Virus record (IMG/VR): IMGVR_UViG_3300017724_000030
Coordinates: 1 to 33,804 of that record
Reading direction: 5' to 3' (one strand)
Length of the DNA stretch: 33,804 nt
Source of the DNA: a virus
Positions 8,737 through 15,295 of the stretch are shown piece by piece. Below the pieces are notes generated by a model. The model did no database searches. It was not told where the DNA came from and worked only from the letters and a program-made list of their open reading frames with translations. The position numbers were made by a program, and so were the translations under genes. Position 1 is the stretch's first letter. The number at the start of each line of letters is the position of its first letter.

Positions 8737-9867
8737 ATGGCAGTAGGAACATATTTTTTTGATACCGCAACGTTTACGAACGCATCAACTGTATATACAG
8801 ATCAAGGATTAACGCAAATTGCACCTGATGGTTATTATTCTGATGATATAATTGTAAGAGAGCAACTAAGCGGTAAATTACAAGTAGCTGAGACGTGTGA
8901 TTGTGCTACTACACCTGCTCCAACAGCTACGCCTACACCGACAATTACAGCAACACCAGTTCCGACCCCTGCTCCGACTCCATTTCCAACTCCGTCGCCA
9001 GGGCCAACCTCTGCACCAACCCCTTTACCAACACCGCCGCCGCCGACGCCAGCGCCGACGCCAGCGCCGGTTGCCGGGTATTACTATAGATTAGTGCCAT
9101 GTGTGCCTTGTAATATTACAGAGATTAGGTACATGTTCTCTCTAACAGCACTTACTAATAATCAAAGGTATTTAGAAGCACAAACCGGGTGTTATTATAC
9201 TTATACAGATGATGTAAATTACCCTCCTTTAGTTTCAGTTAATTCTAATTTAATTATTAGCCCATCTGAACTCGAGGGTGAAACATTATGTCCTCCAGTG
9301 CCTACAGGTCCTCCAGTAAACAATTACATTATTCGTAAATGTACAACCAATGTAGTCTCTGTATTTTCTACAACTACAAATTATGATCTTTTTACTAGGA
9401 TGGGTGGGGCTTCTGGTACTTATCGAATAACGGGATCTACTACTGATCCTAATTCATTCCCTAATATAACTGGATTACAGTGTGTTGATGATCAAGGCAG
9501 ATTAGAATCAAATTCTAATTTTAGTGGGTGTACAATAAATTGTCCTGACAACCAATCATATTTTACCCTTAGGAGATGTAACGACCCTATAAACGCTAAT
9601 ATAGGATCACTTATAACCATGAATACATCTGATTATTTGGAAGCTAGTCCATTCGGTTATCAAACAGGCGATGTAGTTTACGCGCCTTCTACTGGCAAAT
9701 GTTATACGATAGGACCAGCACAAACAGGAACAGGAGGCGCAGATGTAGTAAATCTAACTGGGTCTAATAAATTACAAAGTTGTTATGAATGTTCTAATTT
9801 TGAAAGTCCTGATTCGGGAATAGAGCAGCCCAATAGCTTTACAGATTTTGACATCCGGCCTTTTTAA
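8737..9867 (+). CDS. Cys-rich tail fibre/adhesin with Pro/Thr linker, 376 aa
   Basis: Residues 1-57 form a small head (TVYTDQGLTQIAPDGYYSDD ... ETCDC). Residues 58-112 are an almost pure Pro/Thr/Ala/Ser linker of the PTPxPT type. The rest shows three imperfect repeats of a small Cys-containing beta module: about 115-190 (YYYRLVPCVPC ... GCYYTY), 196-268 (NYIIRKCTTN ... GCTINC) and 276-355 (YFTLRRCNDP ... GDVVYAPSTGKCYTI ... SCYEC). Paired Cys and the R-x-C pattern recur in each. This layout suits a virion adhesin on a stiff extended stalk. No signal peptide, as expected for a virion protein. It follows the stabilisation protein and precedes a glycosyltransferase. Receptor and exact attachment are unknown. 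Confidence 0.72.
   Translation: MAVGTYFFDTATFTNASTVYTDQGLTQIAPDGYYSDDIIVREQLSGKLQVAETCDCATTPAPTATPTPTITATPVPTPAPTPFPTPSPGPTSAPTPLPTPPPPTPAPTPAPVAGYYYRLVPCVPCNITEIRYMFSLTALTNNQRYLEAQTGCYYTYTDDVNYPPLVSVNSNLIISPSELEGETLCPPVPTGPPVNNYIIRKCTTNVVSVFSTTTNYDLFTRMGGASGTYRITGSTTDPNSFPNITGLQCVDDQGRLESNSNFSGCTINCPDNQSYFTLRRCNDPINANIGSLITMNTSDYLEASPFGYQTGDVVYAPSTGKCYTIGPAQTGTGGADVVNLTGSNKLQSCYECSNFESPDSGIEQPNSFTDFDIRPF
8908..9072 (+). repeat. Degenerate Pro/Thr-coding repeat in the first fibre gene
   Basis: About 165 bases of imperfect CCxACx/GCxCCx repeats encoding the 55-residue Pro/Thr/Ala stalk, noticeably C-rich compared with the AT-rich flanks. The stretch CCAACAGCTACGCCT also occurs in the second fibre gene near 11625. 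Confidence 0.85.
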
Positions 9868-9887
9868 ATTAAATTAAATGAAATCAA

Positions 9888-11099
9888 ATGGAATCTATAT
9901 TTATTCAAATCGCGAGTTATCGCGACCCAGAGCTAATACCCACAATTGATGATTTATTAGCTAATGCAAGTAATCCAGATGCATTAACTATATGCATTGC
10001 ACATCAGCACAGCGAGGAAGATCAGTGGGATACACTAGAAAAGTATGCTGATGATGGAAGGTTTATTATTATTGACATACCCCACAATGAATCACTCGGA
10101 GCGTGTTGGGCAAGAAATCAAATACAGCAACACTACGACGGTCAAAAATATACCCTTCAGTTAGACTCACACCACAGATTTATAAAAGGGTGGGATAAGG
10201 AGTGTATAAAAATGCTCAAAGATTTACAGAAAAAAGGCCATGAAAAACCTTTGCTTACAAGTTATATTTCTTCTTACAATCCAGAGAATGACCCTGAAGA
10301 AAGGCAACAAACCCCATGGGGGATGTCTTTTGATAAATTTACTCCTGAAGGTGTAGTGTTTTTTTTACCTTATCACATGGGTAATGATTACACTGAACCA
10401 ATAAAAGCTCGGTTTTATTCAGCTCATTTTGCTTTTACGGTAGGAGATTTTTGCAAGGAAGTTCCTCATGATCCAATGTTATATTTTCACGGTGAAGAAA
10501 TAACTATAGCAGTTAGAGCTTACACTCATGGGTATGATTTGTTTCACCCCCATAAAATTATTGCATGGCATGAGTACACTAGAAACGGAAGAACAAAACA
10601 TTGGGATGACGACAAGACGTGGGGGGAAAAAAATAATATAGCTCACCACCGCACGAGGAATTTACTTGGAGTTGATGGAGCCGTGTGTTCACCGTGCAAT
10701 AAAAAAAGTTTTGAAGGTTATAATGTAGGGGAAGTTAGGTCTATTTCAGATTATGAGCTTTATGCTGGATTAAGATTTAAGGACAGATCTGTAACTGAAT
10801 CTTGTAAATCTAATAAATTGCCTCCCGGAAACTCCACCGAAATCTATATGCCTAGATTTAAGCAAATTATTAATTTTGACGCATCAGTATATAAACAAAA
10901 TGATTATGATTTTGCAGCTCTTATACTTAAAGATTTCGAGCATAAGGAAATATATAGAAAAGATTATGTTGATTTTCAAAACATTTTAAATAAACCTACT
11001 ATAGAAATTAAAGAAAATATAAAAACTCCAAGCCATTGGTTGTTGTGGGGCTATTCCAAAAATAAGGGTTGGGCAGAAAAGATAGAGGGTTCTTTATGA
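9888..11099 (+). CDS. GlcNAc-type glycosyltransferase (Skp1/mucin GlcNAc-transferase-like family), 403 aa
   Basis: The N-terminus IFIQIASYRDPELIPTIDDL is the signature of the Glyco_tranf_GlcNAc family (PF11397). It is followed by GACWARNQIQ near residues 71-80 and LQLDSHHRFIKGWD with the DSH metal/nucleotide-sugar motif at about 93-95. SAHFAFTVGDF and YFHGEEITIAVRAYTHGYDL come at about 188-227. These match the GT-A order of known family members, which transfer GlcNAc from UDP-GlcNAc to Ser/Thr or hydroxyproline of polypeptides. The C-terminal ~130 residues are an additional domain I do not recognise. The gene lies exactly between two virion fibres that carry Pro/Thr-rich stalks, so these stalks are the natural candidate substrates (inference). 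The stop is TGA; the start follows an A-rich region without Shine-Dalgarno. Confidence 0.87.
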   Translation: MESIFIQIASYRDPELIPTIDDLLANASNPDALTICIAHQHSEEDQWDTLEKYADDGRFIIIDIPHNESLGACWARNQIQQHYDGQKYTLQLDSHHRFIKGWDKECIKMLKDLQKKGHEKPLLTSYISSYNPENDPEERQQTPWGMSFDKFTPEGVVFFLPYHMGNDYTEPIKARFYSAHFAFTVGDFCKEVPHDPMLYFHGEEITIAVRAYTHGYDLFHPHKIIAWHEYTRNGRTKHWDDDKTWGEKNNIAHHRTRNLLGVDGAVCSPCNKKSFEGYNVGEVRSISDYELYAGLRFKDRSVTESCKSNKLPPGNSTEIYMPRFKQIINFDASVYKQNDYDFAALILKDFEHKEIYRKDYVDFQNILNKPTIEIKENIKTPSHWLLWGYSKNKGWAEKIEGSL

Positions 11100-11123
11100 A
11101 AATTAACTTAACAAATAAAATCG

Positions 11124-11131
11124 TATTTTTG
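11124..11131 (+). promoter_or_regulatory. Promoter -7 element TATTTTTG, near-leaderless
   Basis: Exact TAnnTTTG match ending only 5 bases before the ATG at 11137. Transcription would begin at or within a few bases of the start codon, giving a leaderless or nearly leaderless mRNA for the second fibre gene. Confidence 0.65.
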
Positions 11132-11136
11132 CTAAC

Positions 11137-12534
11137 ATGGCTGTAGTACAATATTGTGGGCAAAGAATAGAAAATCCAGAAAGAACCGGGGAGAGATATG
11201 AATCGGCGGTTGGGACTTATGTTGTAGGAAATAGAACCTCAATTAATATACCTACAGATTTAGTTTTTAGTGGAACCAATAGACCATATGTAAATGCTAG
11301 GTGGGATTCTGGGGGTCAATACAGTTCACAAAGTACAGGTCAAATAAGTGTAGCAGGAGTTTTGCTAGACGCCAATGGTATTGAGGCTATAAGATTTTAT
11401 CCTGAAAGACCTTTTGGTGCAACCGCCACACAATATAATAATGACGTCACTGAGTATAGTTATACCACTGGAGGAACTTTGCCCGCTGGTAATTATGACA
11501 TCTTAACTTTTGAGATTGATGATCCCACCAATAATTCTTATGGAAGTGGGCAGATATGTATAAGGGGAGAAGAAGCTGCTACGTCCCCGCCTTTACCAAC
11601 AGCTACATTTGTTCCCACCCCTTCACCAACAGCTACGCCTGTACCTACTCCAACAGCTACACCAGAACCCACACCAACACCTTCTCCCACTCCCATACCC
11701 GCCAACCCTGTTCCTGTTCCTCTTTTGCCATTGGGGCCTCAGTATACCTTGACCTATAGCGAAAACTCTAAGGGATGGCCATCTTTTTATTCTTACAATC
11801 CTGACTACATGATTGGGATGAATAATTTCTTTTACACATTTAAGGGTGGGAATTTATATAGACACAACACAAACAACCTAAGAAATAACTTTTACGGAAG
11901 ACAATACAACTCAACAATTACAAGTGTAATAAATGAACTTCCCATCGTAACTAAACTGTTTAAAACAATAAACCTACAATCAGATGAACCTTGGACGGTG
12001 ACATTAAAAACAGATATTCAAGGTGGCGGATTCATAAGCAACGAATGGTTTGAGTTAAAGGAAGGCTCATGGTATGCAGATATTAAAAACACAACACAAG
12101 CCCCTACCGTAATTTCAAATTTTGCATCTAGAGCGATTAATGGCATAGGTCGTGCAAGCGCATTCAGTGGTTTACCATCAGCTAGACAATTTGATTTCTT
12201 ATCAAGCCCAACAATTAATATTGGATCTATACTTAGCGTTGGAGACTTTTTGTATTGCAACAATGAAGTTACTAATACCCCACAATTCGCAGGTAGAGTG
12301 ACACAGGTAAATATAGATTTAACCCAAAACATAAATAATATTATTATTGATGCTACTATTAATGGAGCCGAAGACCCTACGATTGGAAACCCTTACGTAA
12401 TAGGAGTAAAGAATAACACGGCTGAGTCTTATGGTCTTCTCGGACATTTCTGTAGATTTCAAATCGTAAACACGGGACCTTCCCCAACGGAGCTCTTTGC
12501 TGTACAAGCTGAGATCATGAAAAGCTATCCATAA
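11137..12534 (+). CDS. Tail fibre/spike with Pro/Thr linker, 465 aa
   Basis: Residues 1-147 form an N-terminal beta domain (QYCGQRIENPERTGERYESA ...). Residues 149-195 are a Pro/Thr/Ala stalk very like that of the earlier fibre. From about 200 to the end comes a domain starting LTYSENSKGWPSFYSYNPDY, then NNFFYTFKGGNLYRH and ITSVINELPIVTKLFKTINL. I recall this KGWxSF/YTFKxGxxYxH pattern in the distal tail proteins of crAss-like and marine podoviruses, sometimes fused to the stabilisation protein. It is probably a tail fibre or spike component that docks through its C-terminal domain. Its own near-leaderless promoter suggests separate control. The stop is TAA. Confidence 0.75.
   Translation: MAVVQYCGQRIENPERTGERYESAVGTYVVGNRTSINIPTDLVFSGTNRPYVNARWDSGGQYSSQSTGQISVAGVLLDANGIEAIRFYPERPFGATATQYNNDVTEYSYTTGGTLPAGNYDILTFEIDDPTNNSYGSGQICIRGEEAATSPPLPTATFVPTPSPTATPVPTPTATPEPTPTPSPTPIPANPVPVPLLPLGPQYTLTYSENSKGWPSFYSYNPDYMIGMNNFFYTFKGGNLYRHNTNNLRNNFYGRQYNSTITSVINELPIVTKLFKTINLQSDEPWTVTLKTDIQGGGFISNEWFELKEGSWYADIKNTTQAPTVISNFASRAINGIGRASAFSGLPSARQFDFLSSPTINIGSILSVGDFLYCNNEVTNTPQFAGRVTQVNIDLTQNINNIIIDATINGAEDPTIGNPYVIGVKNNTAESYGLLGHFCRFQIVNTGPSPTELFAVQAEIMKSYP
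11581..11721 (+). repeat. Degenerate Pro/Thr-coding repeat in the second fibre gene
   Basis: About 140 bases encoding a PTxTPxP-type stalk, with repeated CCAACAGCTAC units at roughly 11596, 11626 and 11650. It shares the CCAACAGCTACGCCT word with the first fibre's stalk, giving two direct homologous patches about 2.7 kb apart. Confidence 0.82.
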
Positions 12535-12541
12535 AAAATAG

Positions 12542-12549
12542 TATCTTTG
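12542..12549 (+). promoter_or_regulatory. Promoter -7 element TATCTTTG
   Basis: Exact TAnnTTTG match between the fibre stop and the next ATG at 12557. The leader would be only a few nucleotides. An earlier ATG at 12553 is closed by a stop after four codons, so 12557 is the start. It probably drives the GNAT and ejection-protein genes. Confidence 0.65.
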
Positions 12550-12556
12550 TTAATGT

Positions 12557-12967
12557 ATGGAGTTTGATATACGAAAACTAAATTCTACTGACTACGAAGA
12601 GGTATTAGTTGGTTGGTGGAAGGACTGGGGATGGGAGCCTCCAGCCAAAGACTTTCTACCAGATGACGGCGAAGGAGGGTTTTTAGTATTAGACGAAGAA
12701 ATTCCTGTATGTGCAGGATTTATATATGTAACAAATTCAAAAGTAGCTTGGGTGGACTGGATTATATCAAATAAAAATTACGACAACAAAAAGAAAAAGC
12801 ATAACGCTGTAATCCTATTAGTTGACACTTTAACTAATCTAGCTAAGAACTCAGGAAAAAAATATTCATATGCTCTTATAAAACATAAGGGCTTGATTAG
12901 AACATACGAGAGGCTTGGATATATTAAAGCAGACAACTACACACAAGAAATGATTAAAGTATTATAG
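12557..12967 (+). CDS. GNAT-like N-acetyltransferase, 136 aa
   Basis: The order is GNAT-like: an N-terminal helix with GWWKDWGWEPP, a beta strand GGFLVLDEEIPVCAGFIYVT, then VAWVDWIISNKNYDNKKKKH (strand 4 and the start of the pyrophosphate-binding loop) and a C-terminal strand/helix with GLIRTYERLGYIK, which resembles the usual YExxGF end of GNAT domains. The canonical Q/RxxGxG/A loop is replaced by a Lys-rich N-K-K-K-K-H stretch, so cofactor binding is not assured. Similar small proteins occur among structural genes of marine and Bacteroidetes phages. The substrate is unknown; a virion or host protein is possible. The stop is TAG, one base before the next ATG, so the two genes are coupled. 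Confidence 0.68.
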   Translation: MEFDIRKLNSTDYEEVLVGWWKDWGWEPPAKDFLPDDGEGGFLVLDEEIPVCAGFIYVTNSKVAWVDWIISNKNYDNKKKKHNAVILLVDTLTNLAKNSGKKYSYALIKHKGLIRTYERLGYIKADNYTQEMIKVL

Positions 12968-12968
12968 T

Positions 12969-13769
12969 ATGGCAGGATTTACAACAATAGCAACAGGCGT
13001 AGGATTAATATCAAACGTGGCATCAACAGTCGGGAGTTTTTCACAAGCTGCAAAGCAAAGAGAAAGACAAAAGCAAGCTGAGATAGATGCTCAAGAAGCA
13101 ATGGACGCGGCCAAAGCTAAATTGGAAGTTAATTATATGGAAGGTAGATCAATCCAAAAAGAGGCGTACGAACAAGCTAGAGAAGCTGGCCTATCTGGTA
13201 CCTCTCAAATCGTACAAGCTGCTAGAGAGGGAGAGCAAAGAGGTGCGGCAGTTGGCGCTGGTAGAGCGGCAGTGTTTAATCAAGCAGCTCAAGCACAAGC
13301 TCGAACAGCTATGGCCCAAGACCTTCAGAACTTTGAGACTGCAGCGCTAAAAGAAGAGTCTCGACTCCGTGATGCTAGGGCTAATTTAGACTTACGTGAA
13401 GTTGCAGGACAACAACAGATTGCCGCTGACGCAAGAGCAGCGGAGCAAGCCGCTAATATGGCAGCCGTCGGCGGATTAGTAAATCTAGGTACACAGGCAA
13501 TGCAGCTTCCTTCATTGTATGGAAAAGCTGACCCATCTTCTGTTATGGTTGATAATAAAATGGTTTCAAGAAACTTGATTGATCAAGAGGGGCCTGGAAT
13601 GTCTAGATATTTGACAGGAAATTCAGGCAGTATTATTGATACCCAAACTATATTTCAGGATCCTTTTAAACCTGTTGTGCCGGGTATCTACGGGAACTTC
13701 ACATACCCAGAAGTAGGTTCTACTTCTTTATCTAGTCAATACGACAGCGTAACAGGCAGACTTAAATAA
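12969..13769 (+). CDS. Internal virion (ejection) protein, T7 gp14-like position, 266 aa
   Basis: A glycine/alanine-rich hydrophobic N-terminus (ATGVGLISNVASTVGSFSQA) is followed by a long Ala/Gln/Glu/Arg-rich region of about 150 residues with strong helical and coiled-coil character (KQRERQKQAEIDAQEAMDAA). A second hydrophobic patch (AAVGGLVNLGTQAMQLPS) follows, then a polar C-terminal tail. This pattern, and its place as the first of three genes ending in a giant protein, resembles T7 gp14, the ejection protein that inserts in the outer membrane. The assignment is by architecture and order, not by recognised sequence identity. It starts one base after the previous stop and ends five bases before the next gene. 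Confidence 0.68.
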   Translation: MAGFTTIATGVGLISNVASTVGSFSQAAKQRERQKQAEIDAQEAMDAAKAKLEVNYMEGRSIQKEAYEQAREAGLSGTSQIVQAAREGEQRGAAVGAGRAAVFNQAAQAQARTAMAQDLQNFETAALKEESRLRDARANLDLREVAGQQQIAADARAAEQAANMAAVGGLVNLGTQAMQLPSLYGKADPSSVMVDNKMVSRNLIDQEGPGMSRYLTGNSGSIIDTQTIFQDPFKPVVPGIYGNFTYPEVGSTSLSSQYDSVTGRLK

Positions 13770-13774
13770 TTAAT

Positions 13775-15292
13775 ATGGCACTAGGATACGGGTACGTTAG
13801 GGATGCAAAGCCAATGCAAATAAATTGGCAAGAGGTTGGTAAACAAATGACCGACAACATCCAAGCTGAAATAACAGATCGTCAAAACAGAAAAGACGAT
13901 ATTGATAAACAACTAACACAATATAACAAAGACCTCTTAGATCAACCACAGGGGACAAATGCCGAGGTTAACAGGTTTATGGGGGATTTCTCTGCAGACG
14001 CAGGAGAAGCCATGAGAAACGCCGAGAGGATGCTTAAAAGCGGTAATCTATCTGAGAGAGACTTCTATAAGTTTAGAGCCAATGCTAATCAAGGTACTGA
14101 TCTAATGTTTGAAGCTGGGAAAAGATTCAACGAAGGGTATGATGAGTCTATGCGTAGGTTTGCAGATGGTGAAAGCCAATCCAAAGAGAACTGGATGCGC
14201 CAACAGACCGAAGGGTTCTTAGCTTTTGCTGACAACGGAGCGTACATCAACCCATTGACGGGCGAGGTAAACGTTGCACGCAGGTACAAAGATGAGAACG
14301 GAGAGTGGCAAATATCAACTAAACCAGGGGAGTTTGCCAACGCCTCAGAGCTTGTTCAGCAAGCCTCAGCGAAGTATAATAAATATGATCTGGACGGTTC
14401 TATCAATAAAGCTATAAAGGGATTAGGCGCAACGCTGATTAAAGAGAGCAGCGGATTATCAACTAAGCAATTTTTTCAAGCTATACAAGACGGAACTCTA
14501 GGGGATAAGGAGCAAGAACTTTTGGACCAAGCTAAATTAAATATGGTGTCATCTTTCACTGCCAACCCTAACCACGTGTCTAGTATCCTTACGGAGAACA
14601 TGGGATTTGCACCTAATGGTGAAGCTTATACTTTTACGTATGATGAGAATAAGGCGAAAATAAATGAGAACCTTATTCTTGTAAACCCCGACGGTACAAA
14701 CAACTTTACAACTGCTAACGGAAAAAAACAACTGCAAGCTGCCGAAGCCTATGCATCTGCACAGTTTGAAGCTGGGCTAGGAGGATCCAGAGAAGAGCCA
14801 ACACCAATGACTGAACAGCAAACAATAGAGAATGAGCTGGCTAAGAGAAGACTTGATTTAGCAGAGCGGCGTTTAAAACGAGATGAGACCGATGAAGATA
14901 CTGAAGGAAAATCGACTATATTAACTGACGCTCGTAAATATTTAGAAGATAATATTTCTTTGGTTGATTTGCAAAAAGAAGATGATGTTGATGTAATAGA
15001 TTCTATAAATGATGTTATAGCAGAGTTTGGTATCCAGATAGGCAATCCCATAAACTTAATAGACGGACAAAGTATATTGTTAACACAGGTCAATGATAAG
15101 GGCGTTGAAACAAGCGAAGAAATATTCTTACCTAGTGATAAAAATATAGATTTTGGGAAAGACAGGCCATCAGCAGAAGCTTCAAAAGAAAGGATAATTC
15201 AATTTATACTTAACAATGTAAAGCTTAGGTCTTTGGGTTCACTAAAAGATAAACTTCAACCTTCAACACGTACAAAAGGAGAATTAGATTAG
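13775..15292 (+). CDS. Internal virion (ejection) protein, T7 gp15-like position, 505 aa
   Basis: A long, mostly helical, charged protein without membrane segments. It has repeated Asn/Gln/Asp-rich helices in the first 250 residues, a heptad-rich helix near residues 345-370 (ELAKRRLDLAERRLKRDETD), and a more globular C-terminus ending TRTKGELD. Its place between a gp14-like and a giant gp16-like protein suggests a periplasm-spanning ejection component. Its TAG stop is followed by ATC and then ATG of the giant gene in the same frame, so amber read-through would fuse the two into one chain of about 3000 residues. Without read-through, the one-codon gap suggests strong translational coupling. 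Confidence 0.65.
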   Translation: MALGYGYVRDAKPMQINWQEVGKQMTDNIQAEITDRQNRKDDIDKQLTQYNKDLLDQPQGTNAEVNRFMGDFSADAGEAMRNAERMLKSGNLSERDFYKFRANANQGTDLMFEAGKRFNEGYDESMRRFADGESQSKENWMRQQTEGFLAFADNGAYINPLTGEVNVARRYKDENGEWQISTKPGEFANASELVQQASAKYNKYDLDGSINKAIKGLGATLIKESSGLSTKQFFQAIQDGTLGDKEQELLDQAKLNMVSSFTANPNHVSSILTENMGFAPNGEAYTFTYDENKAKINENLILVNPDGTNNFTTANGKKQLQAAEAYASAQFEAGLGGSREEPTPMTEQQTIENELAKRRLDLAERRLKRDETDEDTEGKSTILTDARKYLEDNISLVDLQKEDDVDVIDSINDVIAEFGIQIGNPINLIDGQSILLTQVNDKGVETSEEIFLPSDKNIDFGKDRPSAEASKERIIQFILNNVKLRSLGSLKDKLQPSTRTKGELD

Positions 15293-15295
15293 ATC

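Noticed and set aside
8897-9094. Overlapping plus-strand frames through the Pro/Thr repeat (Gln/Leu/Arg-rich and Ser/Asn/Tyr-rich products)
   Set aside because: These are frame shadows of a degenerate trinucleotide-like repeat. The composition has no sense outside the repeat, and the fibre frame continues normally on both sides. The same applies to the shadow frame at 11556-11759.
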